DNA of 64,000 bases from Usnea hakonensis (lineage: Eukaryota; Ascomycota; Lecanoromycetes; Lecanorales; Parmeliaceae), in NCBI GenBank assembly GCA_013423325.1, contig BLJB01000030.1:204-64203 (forward strand). Direction: 5' to 3'. The position numbers and the translations under genes were made by a program. The notes beneath the pieces are model-generated. The model ran no database searches, was not told the origin of the DNA, and saw only the letters and a list, made by a program, of their open reading frames with translations. Of this stretch, positions 11,065 to 22,060 are shown one piece after another. Each line of letters starts with the position of its first letter. Positions within the stretch are counted from its first letter, which is position 1.

Positions 11065-11597
11065 CTTCGCCTTTAATAGACTTTATAATACGATCTACTA
11101 TAGAGACTATAGAGGGATATATATACTATAAAGTATATCCCTACTTCTTTCTACGTCTAAATACCCCTATATTATTAGCTAGTTTATATTTAATACTAGG
11201 TTTAATATCTAGCTTTTTCTATTTATACTCGAACTTATCGCCTTTCTACTTCTAAATATAGTAAGACTTATAGTATTTATCTAATAGCTTTTTCTTTATA
11301 TCCTCTAGGGCCTTTTAGTTATATAGTATAGCCTCTAGCTTTATATTCTTAATAAAGTTCTCTATATTAATATATATAGGGCTACTCGCCCTCTACTCTA
11401 GAAGTAAGGTACTAACTAGAATTATAGTAATCCTACGACTAAAAGTATAACTAAGAGGACGCTAAAGATTATAATAATTATATATAATAAGCTCCGCCTT
11501 AAGACGAGACGAACGGATATTTAAAAGAGTATCTATTATATTTAATAATAGTATAGGAGATAGCTAAATAATAGTAGTTATAGGAGCTAATATATAA
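11065..11597. repeat. Unidentified RIP-degraded DNA
   Basis: AT-rich, TpA-rich sequence of the same type as the rest of the left arm. No family-specific motif could be read on either strand. Confidence 0.6.
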
Positions 11598-11999
11598 TCC
11601 TCGCCACAGTAGGACTGGGGGTTAGTGAGTTCGGATATCGCATATTCGCATATCGCATCACTCGTTTCGGTGTTGTTTCGGTGCATGGATTCGGTGGCCA
11701 TGGCCATGGCAATGGCCCGAGCATGAGAATCAGGAGACTGTGTCCTTCCAGGAGTGCATAAATAGGGTGATTTGTACTGGCAATGGCTCTTCAGTCGATT
11801 CATCTCTTTCAGAGTCTCCTTCATTGCATTGCAGGCTTTTTTCGCCCACCCACCCCTGCCTGTANNACCTTCAGGGGTCACTGTTCGGCCTGCCCATGGC
11901 AATGAGACAGGCCAACCACTGCTCAAAAAACCTCCTAGTGCCTCCCTGTGCATTGCATGTGATTTGCCTGGTTCGAATGTGGCGAACGAAGCACTAATC
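11598..11999 (-). repeat. Dispersed repeat, copy 1 (inverted relative to 35084-35539)
   Basis: The reverse complement of this stretch matches 35084-35539 from GATTAGTGCTTCG to CTACTGTGGCGA, with scattered mismatches. Both copies end in an inverted TCGCCACA / TGTGGCGA pair. Its base composition is normal, while the DNA on both sides is RIP-type, so it either arrived after the flanks were mutated or is too short to be a RIP target. It holds NN at 11865-11866, just where copy 2 has about 80-90 extra bases. Whether it is a solo LTR or a small DNA element is unclear; no target duplication is convincing. Short open frames inside it are not genes. Confidence 0.75.
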
Positions 12000-13830
12000 T
12001 CTTTTATCCCTCTTTTTATAGGTCTCGCGAGTCTCTTTTTTTTAGCTATTCTTCTATTTATAGTCCTAGGCTATAATAAGACTTAAGGGTAGCTAATTAA
12101 TAGTAAATCTATTAATATAGTCTTTTACTATAGCTACTAACTAGAGTACTAGATTCTAAGGCGTAATAGGGTAATATTTACGCGCCTCTAAAATATAGTA
12201 TAACGGTTTAGAGTAATTCTAACTATTATAATCTATTTTAGTATACCTCTAGTAGGCGCGAATCTCGTATCTTATAGTATTAATAGGGTTAATATTATCC
12301 TCTATAGCCTAGATACTAAGTAGTTATCTAGTAGTAGTTAAGCTTACTAGAATATTAGCGATACTTATAGATCTATTACCTCTACTATTTTAGGTAATTA
12401 TTATAGGAATTATCTTAACCGGACTAGGCTCTTTCTTAATAATACCGAATTTACTATAGATATAATAGTATATAAGGCTAATCTAGAGCTCTTTTTTATA
12501 CTTCTAATCCTATAGTTTCTAGAGAACTATACTAAGTACTCTATAATAATCGTTAGGACTAGTCTTTAGAATATTAAAGTACCTCTATTTAGCTACTATA
12601 AGAGTACCGTATAATAGAGTTATAACGAGAGAGACTCGATAATAGGATATATATCTAAACGATATTATATAGTTATAGGCCTTACTATCTTATTTCTTTA
12701 ATAGTATAAATAGTAAGAGAGGGTTACTATTAAGTTAACGCTTCTCGATTTTAATATTAAAGGCGATCTTTTCGCCCTTCTAAAAGAACTCTATATTTAA
12801 TTTATATAATATAGACTCCTCCTCTTTATTAATTAAGTCGATAACGTTTTTCTAAGCGTTAAATAAGCTAAGCGGTATTATCTTTATTTTTAATCTAATC
12901 GGTTCCTTATCTTTCTACTAATAAGTATTAGTCTTCTATAGGCGACTTTTAGTCTTTTACTAGCGTTTCCTCTCCTCCCTATCCTCCTCGTTATTATAGG
13001 TTATCTAAGAGTTAGTTATCTATAAGTTATATAGATCCTACTAGGGGTTAGATTAAGGCGCTAACGGTACTCGTTATCTACTAGTAAAAAGAGATTAAGA
13101 AGAGTAAATATAGCTAGGGCTTTCTAACCGTTCTATTAATACTAGACTCTCGCTAGTAAATATTTAACTAAATATTTACCCGCCTTTAGAGCGTCTATAT
13201 CTATCTAGCGGTAGAAGTATACTTATACTATCTAAAGACTCTAGTAGTTCCGGTAGAGGTATACTATTTAAAGACTTCGGTATCTTCTCTTAAGGCGAAC
13301 TTAGAGCGAGTAGTAACTCGTTAAGAGGCCTAGGCCGTTACTTAGAAGGAGGCTATTACTTAGAAGTAGGCCGTTACTTAGAAGGCGGTTGCTTAGAAGA
13401 CTATTACTTAAGAGGCTTCGGTCTATTAAGCCTTAAAGACGGTATAACCAATATACGAGACCCTATAAAGAGTCTTAGGCTAGGTGCTTTAGAAGTAGGT
13501 ATTATAGGTATATCTACCTCTACCTCTATAGGCCTTAATAAGAATAAAGACCACTTAGTCTTACTATCTACAAGTATATTCGTATACCTCTTTCTTATAG
13601 GAGGCTTTTTAGGACTAGGATACTTCTTACTTAGAGCTATAGCGATAATAATATAGCCTATAGATACGGTAGGAGGTAATCCCTCTATATAGTACGTAAT
13701 AGTAGAAGGCCTATCTATATATTATACCCCTAATTATATTATACTACTAGCTAGAATACTTTATTTCTAGTCTAATTAGAAAGGATTAATAGTTACTTTA
13801 TATATCTATATACTATGTGATAACGAATTG
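12000..13830. repeat. Unidentified RIP-degraded transposon-type DNA
   Basis: CpA/TpG-poor sequence with stops in all frames. Fragments of degraded coding sense are visible on the minus strand (for example NVIDLINKEEESILYKLN near 12,800) but I cannot name the family. A short tandem series with GGCCGTTACTTAGAAGG words lies at about 13,330-13,420. Composition turns normal at about 13,820-13,840. Confidence 0.55.
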
Positions 13831-14581
13831 CAACGAATTAGGCTCTGCTTGTATTTGGCGGTGGTCCCGGTAAAAAAACGCGGGGCGGCTGCTAGTTTCG
13901 CGCTCCCGCCAGTGGTTTTGCAAAAAGCAGTAGACACTAGACTGGGTATCGGTCGTTTCGGAAACAACAATGCCTAACAATTAACATCCAGCATATGAAA
14001 GTCAAGGTGTACAACAGACTCGCTCAGGTAGTCTGCCAGCTATCAATATGTACAGGCTTGCTAATTTCCCCGAATTTCCCAGAGAAGCTCCCAAGAAGGT
14101 AGGGAGACCGCTGCAGTACGGGGTATGTTTCCTTTTTGGTCCTAGGGGAAGCCGCCTCTTTAGGGGCCATTTGGAGGCTCTTTCTGGAAGGATTCCTCAT
14201 ATTCTCCAAGCTCGACATCTCGATGACCAATATATCCAAATTCCTTCACACAGGAGATTATGAAAGCGCATGGCTAGCTCGATCATTGTATGGACTTTTA
14301 ATACCATTAAACGATACGTGCGTATGAAGTCATTGACGATACAAAATACACGCTGATTGGGGCTTGTAGCCTTGTCTATAGCTTTTTGGGCCACAAGGTA
14401 CTCATCCCGCACTCGCGCTCTCGTCTTTCCTTCCTCGCGTTTCCCTTGGCCGATGGTCGATATCATTGTTGTTGTTTTCGTGGTGCTCTCGCCATTCTCA
14501 AGGAGTCTAATCTTTACTTGACTGGTAGACCCAGCCTATCAAAGCCCATAGTTGGAAAGCTTGAGATACCTGGTGCGTATT
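13831..14581. other. Intergenic region upstream of the NLR gene
   Basis: Normal composition and no supported gene. Short overlapping open frames on both strands have no family features. It contains the 5' flank of the NLR that starts near 14582. Confidence 0.4.
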
Positions 14582-17500
14582 ATGGGTCTTGAGATTCTTT
14601 ATCCACACTCGACCTCGACCGGGCGTGGTCCTCCTACGGTAGACATCGTGGCCGTCCACGGACTAAGGGGAGACGCAAGAAGAACTTGGACGGACTCAAA
14701 GTCAAAGAAACTATGGCTTCAAGATTTCCTCCCAATGGACATCGATGTCCCTCGTGTAATGAGCTTCGACTACAATGCGGCTGCAGCCTTTGGAAATACC
14801 ACTGCGGAGATACTTGACCATGCAAGAAGCCTCCTCGGCAGTCTTATAGCTCGTAGAGGGAATGAAGCTGAAGCTGCGAGACCCATTGTATTCATAGCAC
14901 ACTCGCTGGGTGGCATCATAGTCAAACAAGCGCTTGTTGTTGCGCATGCCAAAGCAGAGTACGACAGCATCAAAAACAATACAAAGGGCATCTTCTTCTT
15001 TGCTACTCCGCATCGGGGAAGTGATTTTGCCAATTATGGGAAAGTGTTAGCGACAGCAGCTACACGTCTTTTGAATAGTCCGGCCCCGAAACTCCTCGCT
15101 GCCTTGAAACGCAACAGCACCGCCTTGTCAGAACTCACAACACAATTCGCCAATCTTCCCAGAAAATTTCAGATCTCTACTTTCTATGAATTGAAGCCGA
15201 TGCTCTCTCGCAGCCTTGTAAGTGTTCACCACCACGCTCGTGAAAGCATTTCACCGATGACATTGCTTTCAGATTGTAGAAAAGGAGTCTGCAATCCTAG
15301 GAGTCGAGGGTGAGGCCCCGCAGGGAGTGAACGCAAATCATACTGGTATCTGTAGACTCGGCTCGACGAAAGATGACACGTATTTGAAATTCATCTCGCG
15401 GTTGAACGGGATGTTATCTCAAGGAGCAATTGATCAACCGAACAAGGAAGGTAAGTCTCCATTCTGAATGATCGGGAGATTCGAGGTTAATATCTGAATT
15501 ACACAGTATCAAGCTTATTTCGATCTGGCGAGTCCTACAACAAGTTTTACGAAGTCCCTCATAATGTCAGCTCGATCTTCACCGGCCGAGACGATATCAG
15601 CAGCAGGCTCCGTTCGAAGTGTTTGCCCACACAGCCAGCTATAATGCAGAAAGAGCATAATATATTCGTTTTGCATGGCCTTGGAGGAGTGGGCAAGACG
15701 CAAGTCTGCCTCAATTTTGCCCAGAGTCATCGAGAAAGGTACTTGCACTATTTCGTCGACGCCCCATATTTGATTTTTCAATCTTGATCTTTCATGCCCC
15801 TCTAAATTTAGCGAGATTATCCAGCGAAGTTCGATTATCCAAGTTATTCCATTTTCGCAGCTGCTGATTCAGTACAGGTTTTGGGGCATCTTTTTCGCAG
15901 ATGTCAGCAGCACGAGCAAAGCCGAGCAATCCTTTTCTGTCTTGGCCCGCTCTTGCCAAGCTGGCGACGACGCAGCAGCCTTCATGAGGTGGCTAGCCAG
16001 TAGAACCGAGCATTTGCTTCTCATACTTGACAATGCTGATGATCCATCATTGGAAATCTCCAAGTGGTTTCCCGTCGGAGCAAGAGGTAATGTCATTATC
16101 ACCACTCGGAATCCGGGGCTGGGGATCGTAGCTACCGCGCAATCAGCCTCGGTAGATCAGATGGATTCCGAAGAAGCGACTACCTTGCTTCTAAGGGCTG
16201 CAGGGGACAACAAAGGATCGTCAAGAGACCGAGCGGAGCCTGTGTCACGACTCCTTGGGTATATTCCCCTCGCAATTGTTCACGCGGGCGCTGCCATAAG
16301 AAATCAACTCTACACATACGAAGAATATTGTGAGAAGTTTACGCAACGTAGAATGGACCTGTTACGCTATCGAAATATCCAAGCCACAGACTACAAGTAC
16401 GATATTTATACAACATGGGAAATCTCCGTAGAGGCTATTAAAAAGAGGACAGAAGGTGCAGCAGGAGTGTCGAGAGCGGACAGTGAGAATGCAGCGAATG
16501 CTCTGGACCTCTTAAGTCTCTTCGGTTTCTGGTATAATAACAATATATCGGAAGAAATCATGCACACGATCTGGGAGTCTGTTCCTGAGGTTGAGAGCGA
16601 TCCGTGGTGGATGTCTAATATCATCCGGCTGCTCCGAGAAGATCGATCACCGGAGTGGGACCCTCTTCCCTTCCGCAAATCCATCGAAATTCTTTCGAGC
16701 TACTCCCTGATAAATGGAACGAATGGACAATTTTCTTTGCATCCGTTAGTGCAGTCCTGTATACGTGACTTACTAGATGACAAGTCGAAGATTCAATGGT
16801 GGACGATTGCTCTGACCATGCTAGCAACGGGGGTGAAGCCCAAAAGTGGAGGGGAGGTCCAACGCCAAAGGCTTCTCGGTCCACACTTAGACGCATGCCT
16901 CAACAACAGGGATATTGGAGACTTTCTCATCGAAGACGACGTAGCCACACAGCGTCTAGACGTCATCACTCGGGTTTTGGTGTATGATTCGCGAGGTGTG
17001 TTGAGTGATGATCTTCTTTCACTCGCTCAGAAAGCAATTCGCTACGGTGACAAGATACTTGATGAAAATGATCCGCAGCTTTGGCGGATTCTCGATTCTG
17101 CGGCCTCCCTCGCGAACAGCATAGGCTTATGGCACACGAGTGTAGACCTGCTGGAGACGAAGGTGATCTCATTGCTCGAAACTCAAACACCTAAACCAAA
17201 TTACTCAATAGAAAGCTTGCAGGCAATCCAGCGATTCCTGTCATCTTATCATCGCCTTGGCAGAGATCAAGAGGCTTTAGTAATTGCTGAGAAGGCTCTC
17301 AAGATATGCAAAGAATCAGGAGGGGACGACCATCTCATGACCGCATACATACAGGAAAAATTGGCGTCAATTTACGCGAGTCTTGATCGGGAAGATGACA
17401 GTATAAGCATGTCCGAAAGCGCCTATTCGAGAATTGAAGCCGCTTTGGGTGAGAACAATCCTCGATGCGTAAGGTCCAAAGGGCGCTTGGCCAAAAGATA

Positions 17501-17660
17501 CCGCACAAGGGACCTACAGAAAACTGTTGACTTATATGAGCAGGTTCGTAATTTCGATTTGTGTGCAAAGGAAGGCTATTTGGATTTTAGACCATGTTCC
17601 AAGCGCCGACCTTTGTATCATGCATATCCATCTATAGCAAATGATTCTACAAGATATTGA
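14582..17660 (+). CDS. NLR-type protein: alpha/beta-hydrolase, NB-ARC, TPR
   Basis: Exons 14582-15217, 15273-15450, 15507-15738 and 15878 onward join in frame with GT-AG introns of 55, 56 and 139 bp. Residues 1-210 form a lipase-like alpha/beta-hydrolase (DIVAVHGLRGD near the start, AHSLGGIIVKQAL with the nucleophile Ser, ATPHRGSDF). A P-loop GLGGVGKT lies at about residue 329, followed by RFWGIFFADVSS and LLLILDNADD (Walker B), the usual NB-ARC pattern, then helical TPR-like repeats (REDDSISMSESAYSRIEAALGE). Hydrolase/NB-ARC/TPR proteins are common fungal NLRs, thought to act in non-self recognition and cell death. An ATG at 14552 is possible, but MGLEILYP is the usual family start. The reading frame runs to a stop at 17660, but the TPR array clearly continues downstream at 17731, so the 3' end is unresolved. 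Confidence 0.85.
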
Positions 17661-17730
17661 TGCATCCAAAGGACCCTGAGAAAATTCTACGGAGATAATA
17701 CTGACGTCAGGATGGTCGATAGATTCTAAG

Positions 17731-18114
17731 ACGGAAATATCCAAACCTGCCTGAGGATCATTTGGATATTCTGATATATCAAGCAAATCTTGCTGGCGGA
17801 TATGAAGATCTGAGGCGACCGAAAGATGGCATACCCTTGATTGTTGACGCACTAGAAAAGGGCGAGAAGACTGCGGTGTCGGAAAAGCGTATGAAGGCTT
17901 GGAGATCCCGGCTGGTACGTCCCACTAGAGCTATTCAAACACTTTCTACCTCGCCTTGGCCCTCAACGCTTGCTCCATGTGGCATGATGACTGTCTCTTC
18001 GGATCGATGCTAATCCAGAAACCGTAGGAGCGATTGCGGGCTATGGAAGCAGATCAGGCCGCCCAACAAATAGAGGAACAGAGATGGCAAACCCATGAGA
18101 AGGAACGCCATAAA
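17731..18114 (+). CDS. Probable 3' exons of the NLR (TPR and coiled-coil tail)
   Basis: After a non-coding gap a TPR-like segment resumes (YPNLPEDHLDILIYQANLAG, then GIPLIVDALEKGEKTAVSEK), 17731-17914. A GTACGT donor and an acceptor near 18035 join it in phase 0 to an acidic/Gln-rich tail (ERLRAMEADQAAQQIEEQ), which ends at another GTAAG donor near 18115. A FYGDNTD word at about 17685, typical of these TPR units, is in a different frame. Either an intron was missed between 17544 and 17730 or the gene carries a small frameshift there. It may continue past 18170, where a further open stretch begins. Confidence 0.5.
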
Positions 18115-18309
18115 GGTAAGATTGGATTCAGATCAGGGTTCAAGAAGATGTTGGGAAGGGATTAGCACTTACAGATTTTGTTATTTACGCGTTTCTGTGT
18201 TCGCTTCATTCTTCTGTCAGCATCTCCATGGAAACTCCCATTATCCAAAAACCTACCCGCCTAACCATCCGTATCCAACCCGCACTCCTCCCAGAAAATC
18301 AAGCACCCA

Positions 18310-18700
18310 TCGAGTGGGAATGGGCGGTGGGGCTCGGTGAGTGGGTGAAAGGGCTGGGGTGAGTGGGTGGAAGGGCTGGAGTGGGTTGTGGGGGGGGAAG
18401 GGTAGAGTTGGGCTGTGATGTTGGGGTTGGTAGAATTGGGCTGGGAGGTTGGGGTTGAGGGTACGCGGGTGGGATTCGTTGCGTGGGTGGGGGTCGGTGG
18501 GGGTGTGGGTGTTTGATGTGGAGAGAGAGTTTGGCTTTGGGGAGTCTAGCTTGTTTGAAGAGGCAAGGACGGTGAGTTGGGGTGGGAGATTGGGGGTGGT
18601 GTGGGTTTGGGGTGGCTGAGATGGGTTTGTGGGCTCGTGCTGGGTGGGGGATGAATGGTTGGTGAGAGGGTGTGGTAGGTAGGGTGGTGGTTTAAGACAT
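18310..18700. repeat. G/T-rich low-complexity stretch
   Basis: The + strand is dominated by GGG and GTGGG runs, with few C residues. No gene. It has many closely spaced G-runs and so could form G-quadruplexes. It follows abruptly after a C-rich stretch. Confidence 0.7.
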
Positions 18701-18732
18701 TGATTCTTGCTGAGCTGCTTCTTGCGGCGTTT

Positions 18733-20086
18733 TTACTCTTCTGCTTCTTCGACCTCGTCGTCTTGGTCGTCTCCTTCTTCTGCTCCTTCTACCTCTTCGT
18801 CGTCGTCTTCTTGTCCGTCTTCCTCTCCTTCTGCTCCTGCTTCTTCTTCTGCTCCTGGCTCTCGCCTCTCTCCTTCCTCTCCTCCTTTTCCTGCCTCTCC
18901 GTCCTTCCCTTCATCATCATCATCATCACTATCATCATCTCCTCCCCCCGGAAGCGTCCCAAACAACGCATCCATATGATGCCTAACATCATCTTCCACA
19001 ATCAGCCTCCCCCATCCGACATCGCGATACTGATACAAAACCTCGTCTGCCCCCGCATCCCTCTTGCCAAACATCATAAAGTGGGTAGCCACGCGGACTT
19101 CGGCCCTCTTCAGAAGCGGGAAGCTGCGCCGATGACGGCAAGATTGCCAGAGCGATCCGTCCACAAAACGTTCATTGCCACTGTAGCAGAGGTCAAAGGT
19201 GACTTGGATCTTGTTCAGCCCTGGGAGTACGAAAGGGGCCGCGTTCAGGACACCCATCCACAGAAGCTTTTGGTGAAGGCAGAGGCCGGTTTTGGCGCGG
19301 AGTTGGACGGATCGGATGCTGTTTCTGTCCGTGAAGAGGAGGTTCTTCCCTTTGGTGTTTAGCACGTGGGCGCAGTCGACGGAGAAGAATTTGACGAAGG
19401 TGCTGGCGTCGGAGAAGCCAAAGGTTTTGGTGGCGTAGAGGACCCGGCGAGCTTCTTGCTTGATTAGCTTGCACGTTCTGAGGAACGCGAGGTTGACTTG
19501 TCGCGGAGGCGGGTCTGCTTCTCCTTCGTCGCGGCCAATCAACTCGTATGACAGATTGAGATCAGGCTCCAATTCGTATGTGGCAAGTTTGAAGTCCTGG
19601 ACCTGGATCTCGGATTGCGTGCGAGAGGTTCGGCTGCCGTGGGCTTCTAGACTGCGGATGCGGTAGAGTTGGGCATCGTGTGGGTGGAGGAGGTCGTTGT
19701 CGCAGAGGCTGTGATATAGCGGTCCACGGTTACTGTTCAAGACATCCTGAATGTCCGCCGGATGTTCAACTTCTTCTTCTTCTTCCTCCTCGTCGTAAAG
19801 GCTTTCCTCGCTGTCCTCTTCCTCATCCTTGTTGTCCACCGCATGGGACTCTTGCGGGATCACATCGCTCTTGATGTGGATCGTTTGGTCTCCGAGTACG
19901 AAGCCGTAGATCATCTCCCGTACCTCTGGTGGAATGCCGGTCAGGGTAGGACGGTTTGTTTCTGGCTCGGGTGGGCTGAGAAGGCGTTAGTTGAGAATAT
20001 TATCGTTGCTTGCGGAGAAGTTCTTACCTATCCTGAGGAGCTTTCGGGCTCTCCTCTCGCTGGATCGGTGCCTCCGGTCTCTCCAT
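18733..20086 (-). CDS. DUF7730-like protein with an acidic tail
   Basis: A start further upstream than the longest single open frame (ATG at 19914) is supported. ATG at 20086 gives MERPEAPIQREESPKAP; a 52-bp intron (19976-20027, GTAAG...CTCAG) joins in frame to PPEPETNRPTLTGIPPEVREMIYGFVL. The PPEVREMIY word is the F-box-like opening often seen in this fungal family, and VNLAFLRTCKLIKQEARRVLYATKTF is the typical core. The model has 433 residues. Two acidic blocks flank the core: DEEEEEEEVE near residue 90 and a long Asp/Glu/Gly C-terminus. Function is unknown; such proteins are lineage-expanded in Pezizomycotina and have no known enzyme activity. Codon wobble in the acidic tail is strongly purine-biased. 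Confidence 0.82.
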
Positions 20087-20182
20087 TGTGTCCCTTTTTG
20101 GCACGGCTGATGCGAGATGTCTGATGCACGGGAGCTTGTAGCGAAGCAAGCAGGGTGATGACTGGTTCTTCAAAGGTTAGCG

Positions 20183-20340
20183 TGGGAGTATGAGAGTTGT
20201 GTGTAAAGGTGAGAGTATGAGAGTTGCATGTAAATGTGAGAGTAGGAGAGTTGTATGTAAGTGTAGGAGTCTGAAAGATATGTATAAGCGTGGGAGTCTG
20301 AAAGTTGTTTGTATGTAAGTGTGGCAGTGTGAGAGTTGTG
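20183..20340. repeat. Imperfect tandem repeat, about 30-bp unit
   Basis: About five imperfect units contain GAGTATGAGAGTTG or GAGTCTGAAAGTTG followed by TATGTAAGTGT. It lies about 100 bp upstream of the start of the DUF7730-like gene. Confidence 0.7.
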
Positions 20341-20416
20341 GGTAATGTTAAGGAAGAAAGGTTTGACTGGTGGAGTGAAGATCTTTTAAGTCTTACATCG
20401 TGCATGGAACCCCTTT

Positions 20417-20560
20417 GTCTCGGCGCTCTAACCAGACGTAGCTGTCCATGGAATGACATGGAAGACTCATTGTCTCGGCGCTCTAACCAGACGTAGCTGT
20501 CCATGGAATGACATGGAAGACTCATTGTCTCGGCACCCTAACCAGACGGAGCTGTCCAGG
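20417..20560. repeat. 55-bp tandem repeat, nearly three copies
   Basis: GTCTCGGCGCTCTAACCAGA begins units at 20417, 20472 and 20527 (exact 55-bp spacing). The first two are essentially identical; the third is diverged and incomplete. Each complete unit holds a CCATGGAATGACATGG near-palindrome. Confidence 0.85.
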
Positions 20561-21472
20561 ACCAGATACGCACTGTGACCAGATACGCAGGGAACCTGGA
20601 ATTTTTCAGGCATGTTAGCACTCTGATATACAATTGTGCTTTTGCAGTGATATACACTTTCTACTAGGGTGGTTGGTCACGCTGTCGGCATACCTTGCGG
20701 AGAAACGCTTAGCAGACTTAGACGAGTAAGTTCTCTGTGGATCTATTTAGTATGCTTTGGTCTTCCTTGTTTGAAAGTATGGAGTAGTGAGTGATGATGG
20801 CGTTTTGAGTCTCGGCATGGGTTAAGTACTTGATTAACGTCAAAGGGGGGACACTTACTGCAGCAGCGCAAGGTTTTATATATATAGGTGTGTTTATATT
20901 TATAAATGGGGGTGTGTATATATTTGTGTGTATTTGATAATGCACCCAGGTCGTCCCCGACTGGGGAGACCTCAGTAATGCTAAGAGACTACATCGCTCA
21001 AGCACACGAGAAGACGTGGGATGCAGTGGTTCTCTGGGATTATGGAAGGATGTAGGAACGATTGTCCGACAACGAAGAAAAACCAAATAAGTACGTAGCC
21101 TTTGCCAAGACTGTTGCGAAGTAGTGTCATGCCTGTGTTGAGATGCAGCATGTATTCCGACACATCCCAATTATTTAGCATGGCCTTCCAGCATGATCCT
21201 TGCCCTTGCAACTCATCGCTATGGTACTGAGATCTGGGAGATTGTCACCTTTGGATATAATAGCTTGTCTTATTGTATATGAGCTTTTGGTACCAGTCTA
21301 GGGCATGATATGGGGATGTTATCGAACACCGCTCACTTGAGTGTCTCATTTAAGGGCTTCAAGGGTAATAATCACTTTTACTCTATTGTGTAGCCCTGTT
21401 AGAGAGAATAGCTAGGTTTAGGAAGCCATAAATTACTATTTTGCACCAATGACTCGCTTCTAGGACTGTTAT

Positions 21473-21634
21473 TGTTGGAATATGGCTATGGGTGTAGGAC
21501 TGATCGATTATCTATGTGAGGAGAGCTACCTAAATACCCCTGTGCCAAGCCACTAGGCATGTGATATCCATGTGTTTAACTACTGAGCATGTGATATCCA
21601 TATGTGTTCAGGAGGTGGTGCATCATTTCCAACA
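21473..21634 (+). mobile_element. Solo LTR of a Copia-like element
   Basis: A 162-bp sequence begins TGTTGGAATAT and ends CATTTCCAACA, the classic termini of Ty1/copia LTRs, and is flanked by GTTAT on both sides (21468-21472 and 21635-21639). No internal region is present, so it is a recombination remnant. It is related to the inverted copy at 59359-59500: both hold GTGTAGGACTGAT or GCGTAGGACTGAT and AAATACCCCTGTGCCAAG words. Confidence 0.9.
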
Positions 21635-21639
21635 GTTAT

Positions 21640-22060
21640 ACGTACTTTTCCGACTTTGATCAAGGGTTTCGTAGCGTACTTTGGAAGTCTCGAGCATCCT
21701 ACTGATTCAGAAATTTGCTTAAGCCATCCTGTAGCCGTTAGATACCTATTTGTGACCAAGATACATGCTGTACAAGAGGCTGGGCCGGACTTCGACGACA
21801 TCTTCCTTTGTCCCGGACGCTATGAATTACCCTTTGAAAGGAAGAGACCCGGCCTTCGTTGTCCAGATATGTTGTACTTGATTACGATATCTTTCATCGT
21901 ATTCAACACTTTCTAGAAATAAGTAGAAATCCGAGAGGTGCCTTGCGGGTTCCAAAGAGAATTTTGTGATGATTGCAGCACAGAAAAGAGCAGACTAGGA
22001 CCCAAATGAAGATCTCTTTTATACCAGATCCTCACAAGCTTTGTGCGCATAAAAATATTG
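21640..22060. other. Intergenic region
   Basis: No supported gene. An open frame at 21602-21916 overlaps the solo LTR and has no family features. Confidence 0.4.

Larger units (their letters stand above)
20087..21472. other. Intergenic region with two tandem repeat arrays
   Basis: It contains the 5' flank of the DUF7730-like gene, a GAGAGTTGTATGTAAGTGT-type imperfect array (20183-20340) and a 55-bp array (20417-20560), both listed separately. From 20,700 to 21,470 I see AT-rich unique sequence without a supported gene. Confidence 0.5.

Noticed and set aside
11564..12086. Three overlapping short open frames
   Set aside because: They lie in the dispersed repeat, span the NN and recur as frames in the inverted copy at 35084-35539; no coding signal.
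18700..19362. 220-codon + frame opposite the DUF7730-like gene
   Set aside because: A shadow of the acidic-tail codons read on the other strand (Ser/Phe/Leu runs).
20028..20525. 165-codon minus frame over the tandem repeats
   Set aside because: Made of repeat-derived PTLTFTCNSHTLTF words; the true first exon of the neighbouring gene overlaps it in another frame.
21602..21916. 104-codon + frame
   Set aside because: Begins inside the solo LTR and has no family or splice support.
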